Assembly (NCBI GenBank): GCA_031382085.1
Contig: JANMYM010000028.1
Span: 1-64,000, forward strand
Source: UBA964 sp031382085
GTDB lineage: Bacteria > Pseudomonadota > Gammaproteobacteria > Steroidobacterales > Steroidobacteraceae
Direction: 5' to 3'
Length of the DNA: 64,000 nucleotides
Part shown: positions 1 through 7,747 of the stretch, piece after piece
Layout of the letters: every line of letters begins with the position of its first letter
Numbering within the stretch: the first letter of the stretch is position 1
Position numbers and translations under genes: made by a program
Notes under the pieces: model-generated
Databases searched by the model: none
What the model was told of the DNA's origin: nothing
What the model saw: the letters and a program-made list of their open reading frames with translations, nothing else

Positions 1-1043
1 ACCGCGTTGCTCTTGGGCGCCACGGCCAGATAGGTCACCGCCACGCCTAACGCCAGCTCGCCTTCGGGACTGCCCAGGCGGTCATAGGTGTTCCAGGCTT
101 CGAGCGCGACCTGCTGGGCCCGCGGGTCGGCCAGGCCTATATCCTCGATCGCCATGCGCACGATGCGCCGCGCCAGATAGCTGGGGTCGCAGCCGCCATC
201 CAGCATGCGGCATAGCCAGTAAAGCGCCGCGTCCGGATCGGTTCCGCGCACCGACTTGTGCAGCGCCGAGATCTGGTCGTAGAACTGCTCGCCCCCTTTG
301 TCAAAGCGTCGACGGGTTCCTGAACCGACCTCGCGCGCAATTGCCAGATCGATGGTTCCGGGGTTCGTGGTGGCGGCGTCTGCCATTTCCGCCGCCAGCT
401 CCAGCATGTTGAGGGCGCGCCGCGCATCGCCGTCCGCGGCAACCGCCAGCAGCGCACGCGCATCGGCAGCGAGTGTCAGGCCGCGCGCACCCAGCCCGCG
501 CTCCGTATCGCGCATCGCCTGGTCCATCAACGTCTCAAGCACGGCGGGCGTCAGGGATTTGAGCACATAGACCCGCGCCCGCGACAGCAACGCGCTGATC
601 ACTTCGAAGGACGGGTTCTCGGTCGTAGCGCCAACAAAAATCAGCGTACCGTCTTCGACGTACGGCAGAAAGGTATCCTGCTGCGACTTGTTGAAGCGGT
701 GCACTTCATCCAGGAACAGGACGGTGCGTCGTCCGTGTTCGGCACGTGCCGTCTGGGCGCGCTCGACGGCAGCCCTTACGTCCTTGATGCCGGCCATGAC
801 CGCCGACAAGGCCACAAACTCGGCGTCTGCGCCGCCGGCTAACAGGCGGGCCAGTGTGGTTTTGCCGGTGCCGGGCGGCCCCCAGAAAATCATCGAATGC
901 AATTGCCCGCGCTCTACCGCCTGCCGCAGCGGCTTGCCCAGTGCCAGCAAATGTTCCTGCCCGGCAAACTCCGCAATGCTGCGTGGGCGCATGCGATCTG
1001 CCAGCGGCCGCCAAGCGGCGGCTGCCACCGGTTCAGCTGCCAC
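1..1043 (-). CDS. rarA: Replication-associated recombination protein A (RarA/MgsA), 3' end outside the window
   Basis: AAA+ ATPase of the clamp-loader superfamily that acts at stalled replication forks. About 347 residues are visible. The N-terminal part has the family's LADRMRPRSIAEFAGQEHLL segment, then Walker A GPPGTGKTTLA, Walker B FLDEVHRF, the sensor segment GATTENPSFE and the C-terminal SALHKSVRGTDPDAALYWL motif that separates RarA from RuvB and DnaX. The reading frame is still open at position 1, so roughly the last 90 residues are missing. The start is uncertain: a GTG at 1043 overlaps the upstream VanZ-like gene by 11 nt, and another GTG lies 15 nt further in. It follows lolA and the VanZ-like gene in a ftsK-lolA-vanZ-rarA series; ftsK-lolA-rarA is a common gammaproteobacterial order. 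Confidence 0.93.
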   Translation of the reverse strand, partial: MAAEPVAAAAWRPLADRMRPRSIAEFAGQEHLLALGKPLRQAVERGQLHSMIFWGPPGTGKTTLARLLAGGADAEFVALSAVMAGIKDVRAAVERAQTARAEHGRRTVLFLDEVHRFNKSQQDTFLPYVEDGTLIFVGATTENPSFEVISALLSRARVYVLKSLTPAVLETLMDQAMRDTERGLGARGLTLAADARALLAVAADGDARRALNMLELAAEMADAATTNPGTIDLAIAREVGSGTRRRFDKGGEQFYDQISALHKSVRGTDPDAALYWLCRMLDGGCDPSYLARRIVRMAIEDIGLADPRAQQVALEAWNTYDRLGSPEGELALGVAVTYLAVAPKSNA

Positions 1044-1440
1044 GGGACGCCACCCAGCCGTCGACCCGCAGCAACCAGGTGCGCCCGAACCAGCGGGCCG
1101 CCAGCAGACCTAACACGAGGCCGGCGGCATCCGCCGCCAGGTCCCGAAGGTCCGCGGTCCGGCCCAGCGCCATAGCCCCCTGCAGAAGTTCAATGAGCGC
1201 GCCATACAGCAACAGTAGCAATCCAATTCCGCGCCAATGACCCGGACCCGCCAGCGATCCAAACCAGAGCCCCAATCCGAAAAACGCTTCGGCGTGCACG
1301 ACTTTGTCGGAGGCGGTCAGAAATGACAGCCAATCGAGCCAGCTTTCTTCATCGGCCGTGATCGGCTTTAGTGCAAACCACAACGACATGATCAGCAACA
1401 AGGCACTCAGGCCCGTCCAGAGCTTTTGCAGCCGCACCAT
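1033..1440 (-). CDS. VanZ-like small membrane protein
   Basis: A small integral membrane protein of about 135 residues. Hydrophobic segments lie near residues 8-22, 50-62, 69-83 and 100-115. The end has the VanZ-family pattern with an acidic/arginine motif (RTADLRDLAADAAG) before the last helix. VanZ-family proteins are named after a teicoplanin-resistance accessory protein, but most members have no known role. I chose the ATG at 1440, four bases after the lolA stop codon; a start ten residues earlier would overlap lolA. It sits between lolA and rarA in an apparent operon. Its function in this organism cannot be read from the sequence. Confidence 0.75.
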   Translation of the reverse strand: MVRLQKLWTGLSALLLIMSLWFALKPITADEESWLDWLSFLTASDKVVHAEAFFGLGLWFGSLAGPGHWRGIGLLLLLYGALIELLQGAMALGRTADLRDLAADAAGLVLGLLAARWFGRTWLLRVDGWVASRGS

Positions 1441-1444
1441 GTTG

Positions 1445-2110
1445 CTACCGACTCGGCTGCGGCGCGCCAATCACGTCCACGCCGCTGGGCGGAATAAATT
1501 CAAGCTGCTCCCTGGGCACTGCGGGATTGCGCTGCGCATTGCGAAACTCGATCTCGGCGATCTGTCCGAGGCTATCTTTGACGACCATGCGGCGCAAATC
1601 CGCGCCGGCGAATCCCAGCCGTACCTCGCGAAATTCCGCGGTGGCGCGTCGCGGCCGCACCTCGAGCCAGTCAAGGTCTGCCGCGCGCGGCAGGCTACGC
1701 ACCAAAAACATTTCGCGCCAGTTGCCGCCACCGGCTAACAATGCGGCTGGCGCCGAGGCAAGCGCCGTGGCAGCCGGTTTGACCGTTACCTGCGCAAGAT
1801 CGCGATCGTAAAACCAGAGATTGCGGCCATCGGCTAACAGTAATTGCGAGTACTGCGTGGGTCCGGGACCTGCCGGGCGCAGCTCCCAACGGAACCTGCC
1901 GGGCCGCGACACCATCATCCGGCCTTCGGCGCGCGACTGAACGCGGCCCTTGCCGTCCCGCAGCAACTGCACAAAATCAGCCTGCCAGGTCGTCAACTTG
2001 TCGAGAAATCGATCGAGTGGCGTGCGCTCACCGCCCGCGGCCGTGGCCGCGGCTGCAGCCAGACACAGCGCCGCCAGCGCCGCGCCGCGCAGCGCGCGAA
2101 TGATCTGCAT
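1445..2110 (-). CDS. lolA: Outer-membrane lipoprotein carrier protein LolA
   Basis: Periplasmic chaperone that takes lipoproteins from the LolCDE transporter in the inner membrane and delivers them to LolB. About 221 residues, with an alanine-rich signal peptide (cleavage near residue 25) followed by the LolA core: LDRFLDKLTTWQADFVQLLRD, GRMMVSRPGRFRWELRPAGP, the NLWFYDRDLAQVTVK strand region and the C-terminal RNPAVPREQLEFIPPSGVDVI. The start is the ATG whose A is the last base of the ftsK stop codon (TGATG), giving translational coupling with ftsK. The partner genes lolC, lolE and lolD lie at 41.7-44.9 kb. Confidence 0.93.
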   Translation of the reverse strand: MQIIRALRGAALAALCLAAAAATAAGGERTPLDRFLDKLTTWQADFVQLLRDGKGRVQSRAEGRMMVSRPGRFRWELRPAGPGPTQYSQLLLADGRNLWFYDRDLAQVTVKPAATALASAPAALLAGGGNWREMFLVRSLPRAADLDWLEVRPRRATAEFREVRLGFAGADLRRMVVKDSLGQIAEIEFRNAQRNPAVPREQLEFIPPSGVDVIGAPQPSR

Positions 2111-4476
2111 CAATTGCCGGCCGAAGCCGGCACCAGGATTTCGCGAGCGCCGTTCGACTGCAGCGGTCCGACCACGCCGGCCGCCTCCATGGCTTCGAGC
2201 AGCCGCGCTGCGCGGTTGTAACCGATCTTGAGGCGCCGCTGGACGTAGGAAATCGATGGCTTGCGTTCGCTCACCACGATCTTGACTGCATCGTCGTACA
2301 GGGCGTCCTGCTCCGCGTCCGTGCCGTCCGCGAATTCGCCCTCGTCGCCCGGAATTCCCGGCAACGGCGCCGCGGGGCCGCTCAGCACCTCCTCGATGTA
2401 ATTGGGCGCCGCGGACTTTTTCAGCGCTGCGACCACACGATGCACTTCCGCGTCACCGACAAATGCGCCGTGTACACGCGTCGGCTGCGAGGTGCCCGCC
2501 GGCAGATAGAGCATGTCGCCGTGACCTAACAAAGATTCGGCGCCCATCTGATCGAGAATGGTGCGCGAGTCGACCCGCGAGGACACCTGGAATGCAATGC
2601 GGCAGGGAATATTCGCCTTGATCAAACCGGTAATGACATCCACCGAAGGGCGCTGGGTCGCCAGCACCAGATGGATGCCTGAAGCCCGCGCTTTCTGCGC
2701 CAGGCGCGCGATCAGCTCTTCGACCTTCTTGCCGACTGTCATCATCATGTCGGCGAGCTCATCGACTATCACGACGATGTAGGGCAGTGGCGTCAGGACC
2801 GGGATGGATTTCTGGTCGATCGACGGGTCGTTAGCCGCTCTCTGCAGCATTACCGGATCGACAATCGGCTTACCCGCGTCGGTCGCGTCCTTGACCTTGC
2901 GGTTGTAACCGCCGATGTTGCGCACGCCGAGTGCGGACATCAATTGATAGCGACGCTCCATTTCCGCCACGCACCAGCGCAGCGCATTGGCCGCCTGTTT
3001 CATATCGGTGACCACCGGCGTCAGCAAGTGCGGGATACCCTCATAGACCGAGAGCTCCAGCATTTTCGGATCAACCATGATCATGCGCACATGTTCGGCC
3101 GTGCTCTTGTAGAGCAGCGACAGCACCATCGCGTTCAGCGCAACCGACTTGCCGGAACCGGTGGTGCCGGCGATCAGCAGGTGTGGCATGCGGGTCAGGT
3201 CCGCAACCATGGGCGCACCGCCAATATCCTTGCCCAGCGCCAGAGCGAGCGGCGAGCTGATTTCGTCATAAGCGCGTGACTTGACGATTTCCCCCAAAGT
3301 GACGATTTCGCGTTTTTCGTTAGGAATTTCCAGACCCATGACGGATTTGCCTGGAATGACTTCAACCACGCGGACGCTGGTGGTCGACAGGGCGCGCGCG
3401 AGATCGCGCGACAGCGCGGTGATCGAACTGGCCTTGGTGCCAGGAGCGGGCCTGATTTCGAAACGCGTAACCACCGGACCCGGCAGCACGGCGACCACTT
3501 CCACGTCGACGCCGAACTCCTTCAATTTCAGTTCGACAAAGCGACTCATCGCCTCGAGCGCCTCGGGAGACTGCGCCTGCTGGGCAGCCGGCGGGTCGTC
3601 CAGTAACTGCAACGGCGGCAATTCGCCCGCCTTGAGGTTGTCGAACAGCGGCGTCTGCCGTTCCTTGTCAACGCGCTCGCTCTTCTCTACGACCGGCGCG
3701 AAGGTCTCAATGCGCGGCCTGGCGCGCGTTGCCGCCTTCTTGGTCTCGGCCTGCACATTTTCCTTGCGCTCGGCCTTGCGCACCTCGCCCTCGGCGCTAT
3801 CGCGCGCACTCTGGCGGCGCGACTGGTACCAGCCCCAGGCCGCGAAGGCCGAAGCGCCCAGTTTGTCGATCACCGTCAGCCACGAAATACCGAAGGCCAA
3901 CGCCACTCCGACCATCCACATGCCTAACAGCAGCAGGGTCGCACCCAGGAAGTCGACGCCGGTGGCAAGACCAGCACCTAACAAACTGCCGACCACGCCG
4001 CCGGCGCTCTGACGCAGCGCACCCGGGTCCCAGTGCAGGCTGGCCAACGCGCAACTTGCCGCCAGCAGCACCGCAAAGCCCCCGAAACGCAGCAAGGTGT
4101 TGGCGCGCGACAGCGGCAGCACTTTCCTGTCAGCAACCGGCCTGTCAGCAACCGGCCTGTCAGCAACGGGCGCTGGTCTGCGCAGCAGCATGGCGCACGC
4201 GAAGCCGATCATCAGCGGCAGCAGATAGGCCGGACCACCAAAGAGAAAATACAGTACGTCGGCAAACCAGGCGCCGCCGCGGCCGATCAGATTGCCGACC
4301 TGCTGGCCGCCGCCGGTGAAGGAAAAACCAGGGTCTTCCGGGTGGTAGCTGGCCAGCGCCAGAAAAATCATCAGCGCGATGACACCGAGCCCGATGACGG
4401 CGCTTTCGCGCAACGCCCGGATCACGGCGGCAGACATCACGGGACCCAGGCCCGGCTCGGCAGCGCGTTCAGTCAA
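2110..4476 (-). CDS. ftsK: DNA translocase FtsK
   Basis: Septal DNA pump that clears chromosome termini and activates XerCD recombination. About 788 residues: an N-terminal four-helix membrane domain (roughly residues 25-190), a short charged linker rich in Lys, Arg and Glu, the RecA-like motor (Walker A GTTGSGKSVALNAMVLSLLY, Walker B VIVDELADMMM, SQPTRVHGAFV) and a C-terminal gamma winged-helix domain (SYVQRRLKIGYNRAARLLE) that reads polar DNA sequences. The linker is much shorter than in E. coli FtsK (1329 residues). The listed start is TTG; an ATG at 4437 (MSAAVIRALRES) is an alternative that keeps all membrane helices. The coding region holds a triple 15-bp repeat (4126-4170). It is transcribed divergently from trxB. 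Confidence 0.95.
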   Translation of the reverse strand: MTERAAEPGLGPVMSAAVIRALRESAVIGLGVIALMIFLALASYHPEDPGFSFTGGGQQVGNLIGRGGAWFADVLYFLFGGPAYLLPLMIGFACAMLLRRPAPVADRPVADRPVADRKVLPLSRANTLLRFGGFAVLLAASCALASLHWDPGALRQSAGGVVGSLLGAGLATGVDFLGATLLLLGMWMVGVALAFGISWLTVIDKLGASAFAAWGWYQSRRQSARDSAEGEVRKAERKENVQAETKKAATRARPRIETFAPVVEKSERVDKERQTPLFDNLKAGELPPLQLLDDPPAAQQAQSPEALEAMSRFVELKLKEFGVDVEVVAVLPGPVVTRFEIRPAPGTKASSITALSRDLARALSTTSVRVVEVIPGKSVMGLEIPNEKREIVTLGEIVKSRAYDEISSPLALALGKDIGGAPMVADLTRMPHLLIAGTTGSGKSVALNAMVLSLLYKSTAEHVRMIMVDPKMLELSVYEGIPHLLTPVVTDMKQAANALRWCVAEMERRYQLMSALGVRNIGGYNRKVKDATDAGKPIVDPVMLQRAANDPSIDQKSIPVLTPLPYIVVIVDELADMMMTVGKKVEELIARLAQKARASGIHLVLATQRPSVDVITGLIKANIPCRIAFQVSSRVDSRTILDQMGAESLLGHGDMLYLPAGTSQPTRVHGAFVGDAEVHRVVAALKKSAAPNYIEEVLSGPAAPLPGIPGDEGEFADGTDAEQDALYDDAVKIVVSERKPSISYVQRRLKIGYNRAARLLEAMEAAGVVGPLQSNGAREILVPASAGN
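4126..4170. repeat. Three tandem 15-bp units inside ftsK
   Basis: Three head-to-tail copies of CCTGTCAGCAACCGG on the plus strand, the third with one mismatch. They are in frame in ftsK and encode PVADR-PVADR-PVADR in the cytoplasmic loop between membrane helices. This looks like recent slippage; a gain or loss of units would not break the frame. Confidence 0.9.
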
Positions 4477-4477
4477 G

Positions 4478-4490
4478 ATAGTTCAACTAT
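4478..4490. promoter_or_regulatory. Perfect 6+1+6 palindrome next to the ftsK start
   Basis: The sequence is ATAGTT-C-AACTAT. It sits immediately upstream of the TTG start of ftsK, in the divergent ftsK-trxB spacer. It is AT-rich in a GC-rich neighbourhood and could be an operator or a start-site hairpin. No regulator is recognised. Confidence 0.4.
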
Positions 4491-4553
4491 GAGAGGCAGA
4501 GCTTTGATTCTACGGGAAACGTAACGGGCCTCACAAGTCGCGCACAACAACAC

Positions 4554-4582
4554 TTGGCCCTCGGGCTGCGCTCCCCTACCAT
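4554..4582 (+). promoter_or_regulatory. Sigma-70 type promoter of trxB placing the start site at the ATG
   Basis: A -35 box TTGGCC (4554-4559) and a -10 box TACCAT (4577-4582) are separated by 17 bp. The trxB ATG begins only six bases after the -10 box, where transcription itself should start. No Shine-Dalgarno sequence fits. This predicts a leaderless trxB mRNA. Confidence 0.5.
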
Positions 4583-4588
4583 TCCGCG

Positions 4589-5551
4589 ATGACAGTACGA
4601 CACAGCCCACTCATCATTCTCGGCTCCGGACCCGCGGGGTACACAGCCGCCGTCTATGCCGCGCGCGCCAACCGCCACCCGCTATTGATCGCCGGCCTGC
4701 AGCAGGGGGGCCAACTGATGACAACCACGGAAGTCGACAACTGGCCAGGCGATACGCATGGCCTGATGGGGCCTGCGTTGATGACGCGCATGCTGGAACA
4801 TGCGCAACGCTTTGGCACGGAAATCGTCGCGGACCACATCAATCACGCGGATTTGAGCGCCCGGCCCTTTCGGCTGCGCGGCGATGCGGGTGAATACAGC
4901 TGCGATGCGCTGGTCATCGCGACTGGCGCGACTGCCAAATACCTCGGCCTGCCCTCGGAACAGGCCTTTCAGGGCAAGGGCGTATCGGCCTGCGCCACTT
5001 GCGACGGGTTCTTCTTCCGCAAACAGCGCGTCGCCGTGGTAGGCGGCGGCAATACCGCGGTCGAGGAGGCGCTGTATCTCGCTAACATCGCCGATCACGT
5101 CACATTGATTCACCGCCGCGACAAACTGAAGGCCGAGAAAATCATGCAGGATCGTCTGTTTGAGCGCGAGCGCGCCGGCAAGATCACCCTGCTGTGGAAT
5201 CACAGCGTCGATGAGATCGTGGGCGACGCCAACGGCGTCAACGGCTTGCGCGTGCGCGCGACTGATGGTTCCGGCAGCAGGACTCTCGAGCTAACAGGTG
5301 TATTTATAGCCATCGGCCATACACCTAACACCGAACTGTTTACCGGTCAGCTGGCGATGCAAGGCGGCTATCTCACGGTGCAGGGCGGCGCGGAAGGTGC
5401 GGCGACCGCCACCAGCGTTGCGGGTGTGTTCGCGGCGGGCGATGTCGCCGACCATGTGTACCGCCAGGCCGTCACCTCCGCGGGTTCGGGCTGCATGGCG
5501 GCGCTGGACGCCGACAAGTACCTGGAACGAATGGAGGGCGGCAGCTCCTGA
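4589..5551 (+). CDS. trxB: Thioredoxin-disulfide reductase
   Basis: NADPH-dependent flavoenzyme that reduces thioredoxin in the cytoplasm. 320 residues, the usual length. An N-terminal FAD-binding motif (LGSGPAGYTAAVYAAR), the redox-active pair in ACATCDGFF near residue 137, the NADPH-binding motif VVGGGNTAVEEALYLA and the C-terminal FAD contact GVFAAGDVADHVYRQAVTSAGSG are all present. The gene is divergent from ftsK and followed after 38 bp by a COG3146 acyltransferase-like gene and aat. A trxB-aat-infA-clpA-clpS neighbourhood is typical of Gammaproteobacteria. Confidence 0.97.
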   Translation: MTVRHSPLIILGSGPAGYTAAVYAARANRHPLLIAGLQQGGQLMTTTEVDNWPGDTHGLMGPALMTRMLEHAQRFGTEIVADHINHADLSARPFRLRGDAGEYSCDALVIATGATAKYLGLPSEQAFQGKGVSACATCDGFFFRKQRVAVVGGGNTAVEEALYLANIADHVTLIHRRDKLKAEKIMQDRLFERERAGKITLLWNHSVDEIVGDANGVNGLRVRATDGSGSRTLELTGVFIAIGHTPNTELFTGQLAMQGGYLTVQGGAEGAATATSVAGVFAAGDVADHVYRQAVTSAGSGCMAALDADKYLERMEGGSS

Positions 5552-5589
5552 ACATTCCGGATCAGATAGCCCCGCCCATTCGCAGCGAG

Positions 5590-6729
5590 GTGCTGACCAG
5601 CGTCGCGGCGCTACCCGCCAGCAGCTGGGACTCGCTGCATGACGGCGGCAACCCGTTTGTCAGCCACACGTTTCTCGCCGGACTGGAACTGGCCGGCTGC
5701 GTCGGCCCACACAACGGCTGGCAGCCCCAGATTTTTGCGCTGTACGACGAGCGGGGACTGCTCGCGGCTGCGCCCGGCTGGCTCAAGAACCATTCATTCG
5801 GCGAATTCGTCTTTGATTTTTCCTGGGCCCAGGCCTATACCCGCAACGGTCTTCACTACTACCCGAAGCTGGTTATCGGTGTGCCCTTTACGCCGGTCAC
5901 CGGGCCGCGCCTGCTGGTGCGTGCGACTGCCGATGGTCCCGCGACTCGGGCGCGCTTGTTAGCCGCGATCCTGGCGCGGGCATCGGCGCTGGACTTGTCA
6001 TCGGTCCATCTGCTGTTCGCAACGGCGCCCGATCTCGCAGCGGCCCACGTGGCCGGATTTCTTGCCCGCCAGGATTGCCAGTTTCACTGGCGCAATCAGG
6101 GCTATGCGAGTTTCGACAGCTACCTGGAAACGTTTTCGGCCCATCACCGCAAGAAAACCCGCCGGGAACGGCGCTATGTTGCCGCGGCGGGTGTGCTGTT
6201 CGAGACTCGCCATGGCCATGAGCTAACGACCGTCGAGATCACGCGCGTACATGCATTGATCGAGCGCACGTTCAATCATCGTGGCCAGGAACCCTACGTG
6301 TCGGCCGCGTTCCTGGCGCGCACGGCGCGCGAACTGGGCCCGCGCATGATGGTGCAGCTGGCGCGCCTGGGTGGTGAAATCGTCGGCACTGCGATTTTTT
6401 TTCGCGGTACTGACAGTTTATATGGCCGCTACTGGGGCTCGGACCGGTTTATCAATTGCCTGCATTTCGAGACCTGTTATTACCGCGGCATCGACTACTG
6501 CATCGAACACCGGATCGGGCACTTCGACCCGGGCGTCCAGGGCGAACACAAGATCAAACGCGGTTTCGGCGCGCACATGACCCGCTCGGCGCATTGGATT
6601 GCCGACCCGCGCTTCCGTGCCGCGATTGCTGATTTCCTGGAACGCGAGGCACGGGCGGTGGAGGAATATGCCGCCAATGTTGACGACCACCTGCCTTTTC
6701 GCCAGCCGGATTTTGCAGCGCAACCGTGA
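5590..6729 (+). CDS. GNAT-like acyltransferase, COG3146 (DUF482) family
   Basis: About 379 residues. It belongs to the family often labelled 'peptidoglycan biosynthesis protein' or DUF482, which has a FemAB/GNAT-like fold. Recognisable segments are PASSWDSLHDGGNPFVSHTF at the start, AHHRKKTRRERRYVAAAGV mid-protein and GRYWGSDRFINCLHFETCYY with FDPGVQGEHKIKRGF near the end. The substrate is unknown. The start is uncertain: the GTG at 5590 is used here, but family members normally have a few residues before LTSVAALPA, and no ATG is available upstream. It overlaps aat by four bases (GTGA), so the two are probably translated together. Confidence 0.85.
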   Translation: MLTSVAALPASSWDSLHDGGNPFVSHTFLAGLELAGCVGPHNGWQPQIFALYDERGLLAAAPGWLKNHSFGEFVFDFSWAQAYTRNGLHYYPKLVIGVPFTPVTGPRLLVRATADGPATRARLLAAILARASALDLSSVHLLFATAPDLAAAHVAGFLARQDCQFHWRNQGYASFDSYLETFSAHHRKKTRRERRYVAAAGVLFETRHGHELTTVEITRVHALIERTFNHRGQEPYVSAAFLARTARELGPRMMVQLARLGGEIVGTAIFFRGTDSLYGRYWGSDRFINCLHFETCYYRGIDYCIEHRIGHFDPGVQGEHKIKRGFGAHMTRSAHWIADPRFRAAIADFLEREARAVEEYAANVDDHLPFRQPDFAAQP

Positions 6730-7412
6730 GCCGCGTGCACTGGCTGACAGCCCTGGACCCGCCCGAGCACTTCCCCCCGGCGGACAGCGCGCTCGAGGAA
6801 CCGCCAGGTTTGTTAGCGGTCGGCGGTGATTTGAGCCTGCCGCGTCTGTTAGCCGGCTACCGGCGCGGTATTTTCCCGTGGTATTCCGACGGCCAGCCAA
6901 TTCTGTGGTGGAGTCCGGACCCGCGCGCGGTGCTGCTGCCGCAGGATCTGAAAGTGTCGCGCAGTCTGGCGCGGCGCATCCGCTCGGACGAATACCAGAC
7001 GCATACCGACCGTGATTTCCCGGCGACGATCGCGGCCTGTGCCGCGCCCCGGATTAATGCCGGCGGCACCTGGATCACCGATGAAATGCGTACCGCCTAC
7101 CAGGATCTGCATCGCGCGGGCTATGCGCACAGCGTCGAGACCTGGTGCGGCGATGAGCTGGTCGGCGGCCTCTACGGCGTACATCTGGGCGGTGTGTTTT
7201 TCGGCGAATCCATGTTCAGCCGGCGTACTGACGCGTCTAAAGTTGCGCTCGTGCGTCTGGTTGAGGAGTGCCGGAAGCGCTCCGTGGCTCTGATTGACTG
7301 CCAGATGGCGACCCGGCACCTGGCCAGCCTGGGCGCCCGTACGGTGCCGCGCAGTCAATTTCTCGTGCTGCTAACCCGCCATTGCCGCACCGAAGCCGAT
7401 TTTACGTGGTAA
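6726..7412 (+). CDS. aat: Leucyl/phenylalanyl-tRNA--protein transferase
   Basis: Adds Leu or Phe from charged tRNA to proteins with N-terminal Lys or Arg, marking them for ClpS/ClpAP degradation. 228 residues. The family pattern is clear: FPPADSALEEPPGLLAVGGD, YRRGIFPWYSDGQPILWWSP, GGTWITDEMRTAYQDLHRAG, AHSVETWCGDELVGGLYGV, FFGESMFSRRTDASKVALV and LIDCQMATRHLASLGAR. It starts with GTG overlapping the previous stop. The adaptor clpS and unfoldase clpA lie 3 kb downstream on the opposite strand, so most of the N-end-rule pathway is in one place. Confidence 0.97.
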   Translation: MSRVHWLTALDPPEHFPPADSALEEPPGLLAVGGDLSLPRLLAGYRRGIFPWYSDGQPILWWSPDPRAVLLPQDLKVSRSLARRIRSDEYQTHTDRDFPATIAACAAPRINAGGTWITDEMRTAYQDLHRAGYAHSVETWCGDELVGGLYGVHLGGVFFGESMFSRRTDASKVALVRLVEECRKRSVALIDCQMATRHLASLGARTVPRSQFLVLLTRHCRTEADFTW

Positions 7413-7454
7413 TCAGGCAACAACCCGGGCCATGCGCGGACGCCGCAACGCGGC

Positions 7455-7484
7455 TTGCATGCAGGCGAAGTCAGCGTGCACAAT
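7455..7484 (+). promoter_or_regulatory. Possible infA promoter
   Basis: TTGCAT (7455-7460) and CACAAT (7479-7484) are 18 bp apart, about 30 bp before the infA ATG. The -10 match is weak, so this is only a candidate. Confidence 0.3.
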
Positions 7485-7514
7485 GCGCGCCCTCGTTGTT
7501 ACTGCGAATAATAG

Positions 7515-7733
7515 ATGCCCAAAGAAGAAGGTCTGCAAATGGAAGGTGAGGTCGTGGAGACACTGCCAAACACCACGTTTCGCGTGAAGCTGCAGAACGG
7601 GCATCTCGTTACCGCGCATATCTCCGGCAAGATGCGCAAGAATTACATCCGCATTCTCACGGGTGATCAGGTCACGGTCGAAATGACGCCATACGATCTG
7701 ACGCGCGGACGCATCACCTATCGCGGCCGTTAG
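7515..7733 (+). CDS. infA: Translation initiation factor IF-1
   Basis: 72-residue single OB-fold protein that binds the ribosomal A site during initiation. The sequence is close to textbook: MPKEEGLQMEGEVVETLPN, TFRVKLQNGHLVTAHISGKM, RKNYIRILTGDQVTVEMTPY, DLTRGRITYRGR. It has its own spacer (about 100 bp) after aat. It converges with clpA, whose end is only 14 bp away; no terminator hairpin is visible in that gap. Confidence 0.98.
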   Translation: MPKEEGLQMEGEVVETLPNTTFRVKLQNGHLVTAHISGKMRKNYIRILTGDQVTVEMTPYDLTRGRITYRGR

Positions 7734-7747
7734 GCCGCATGCGCGAG

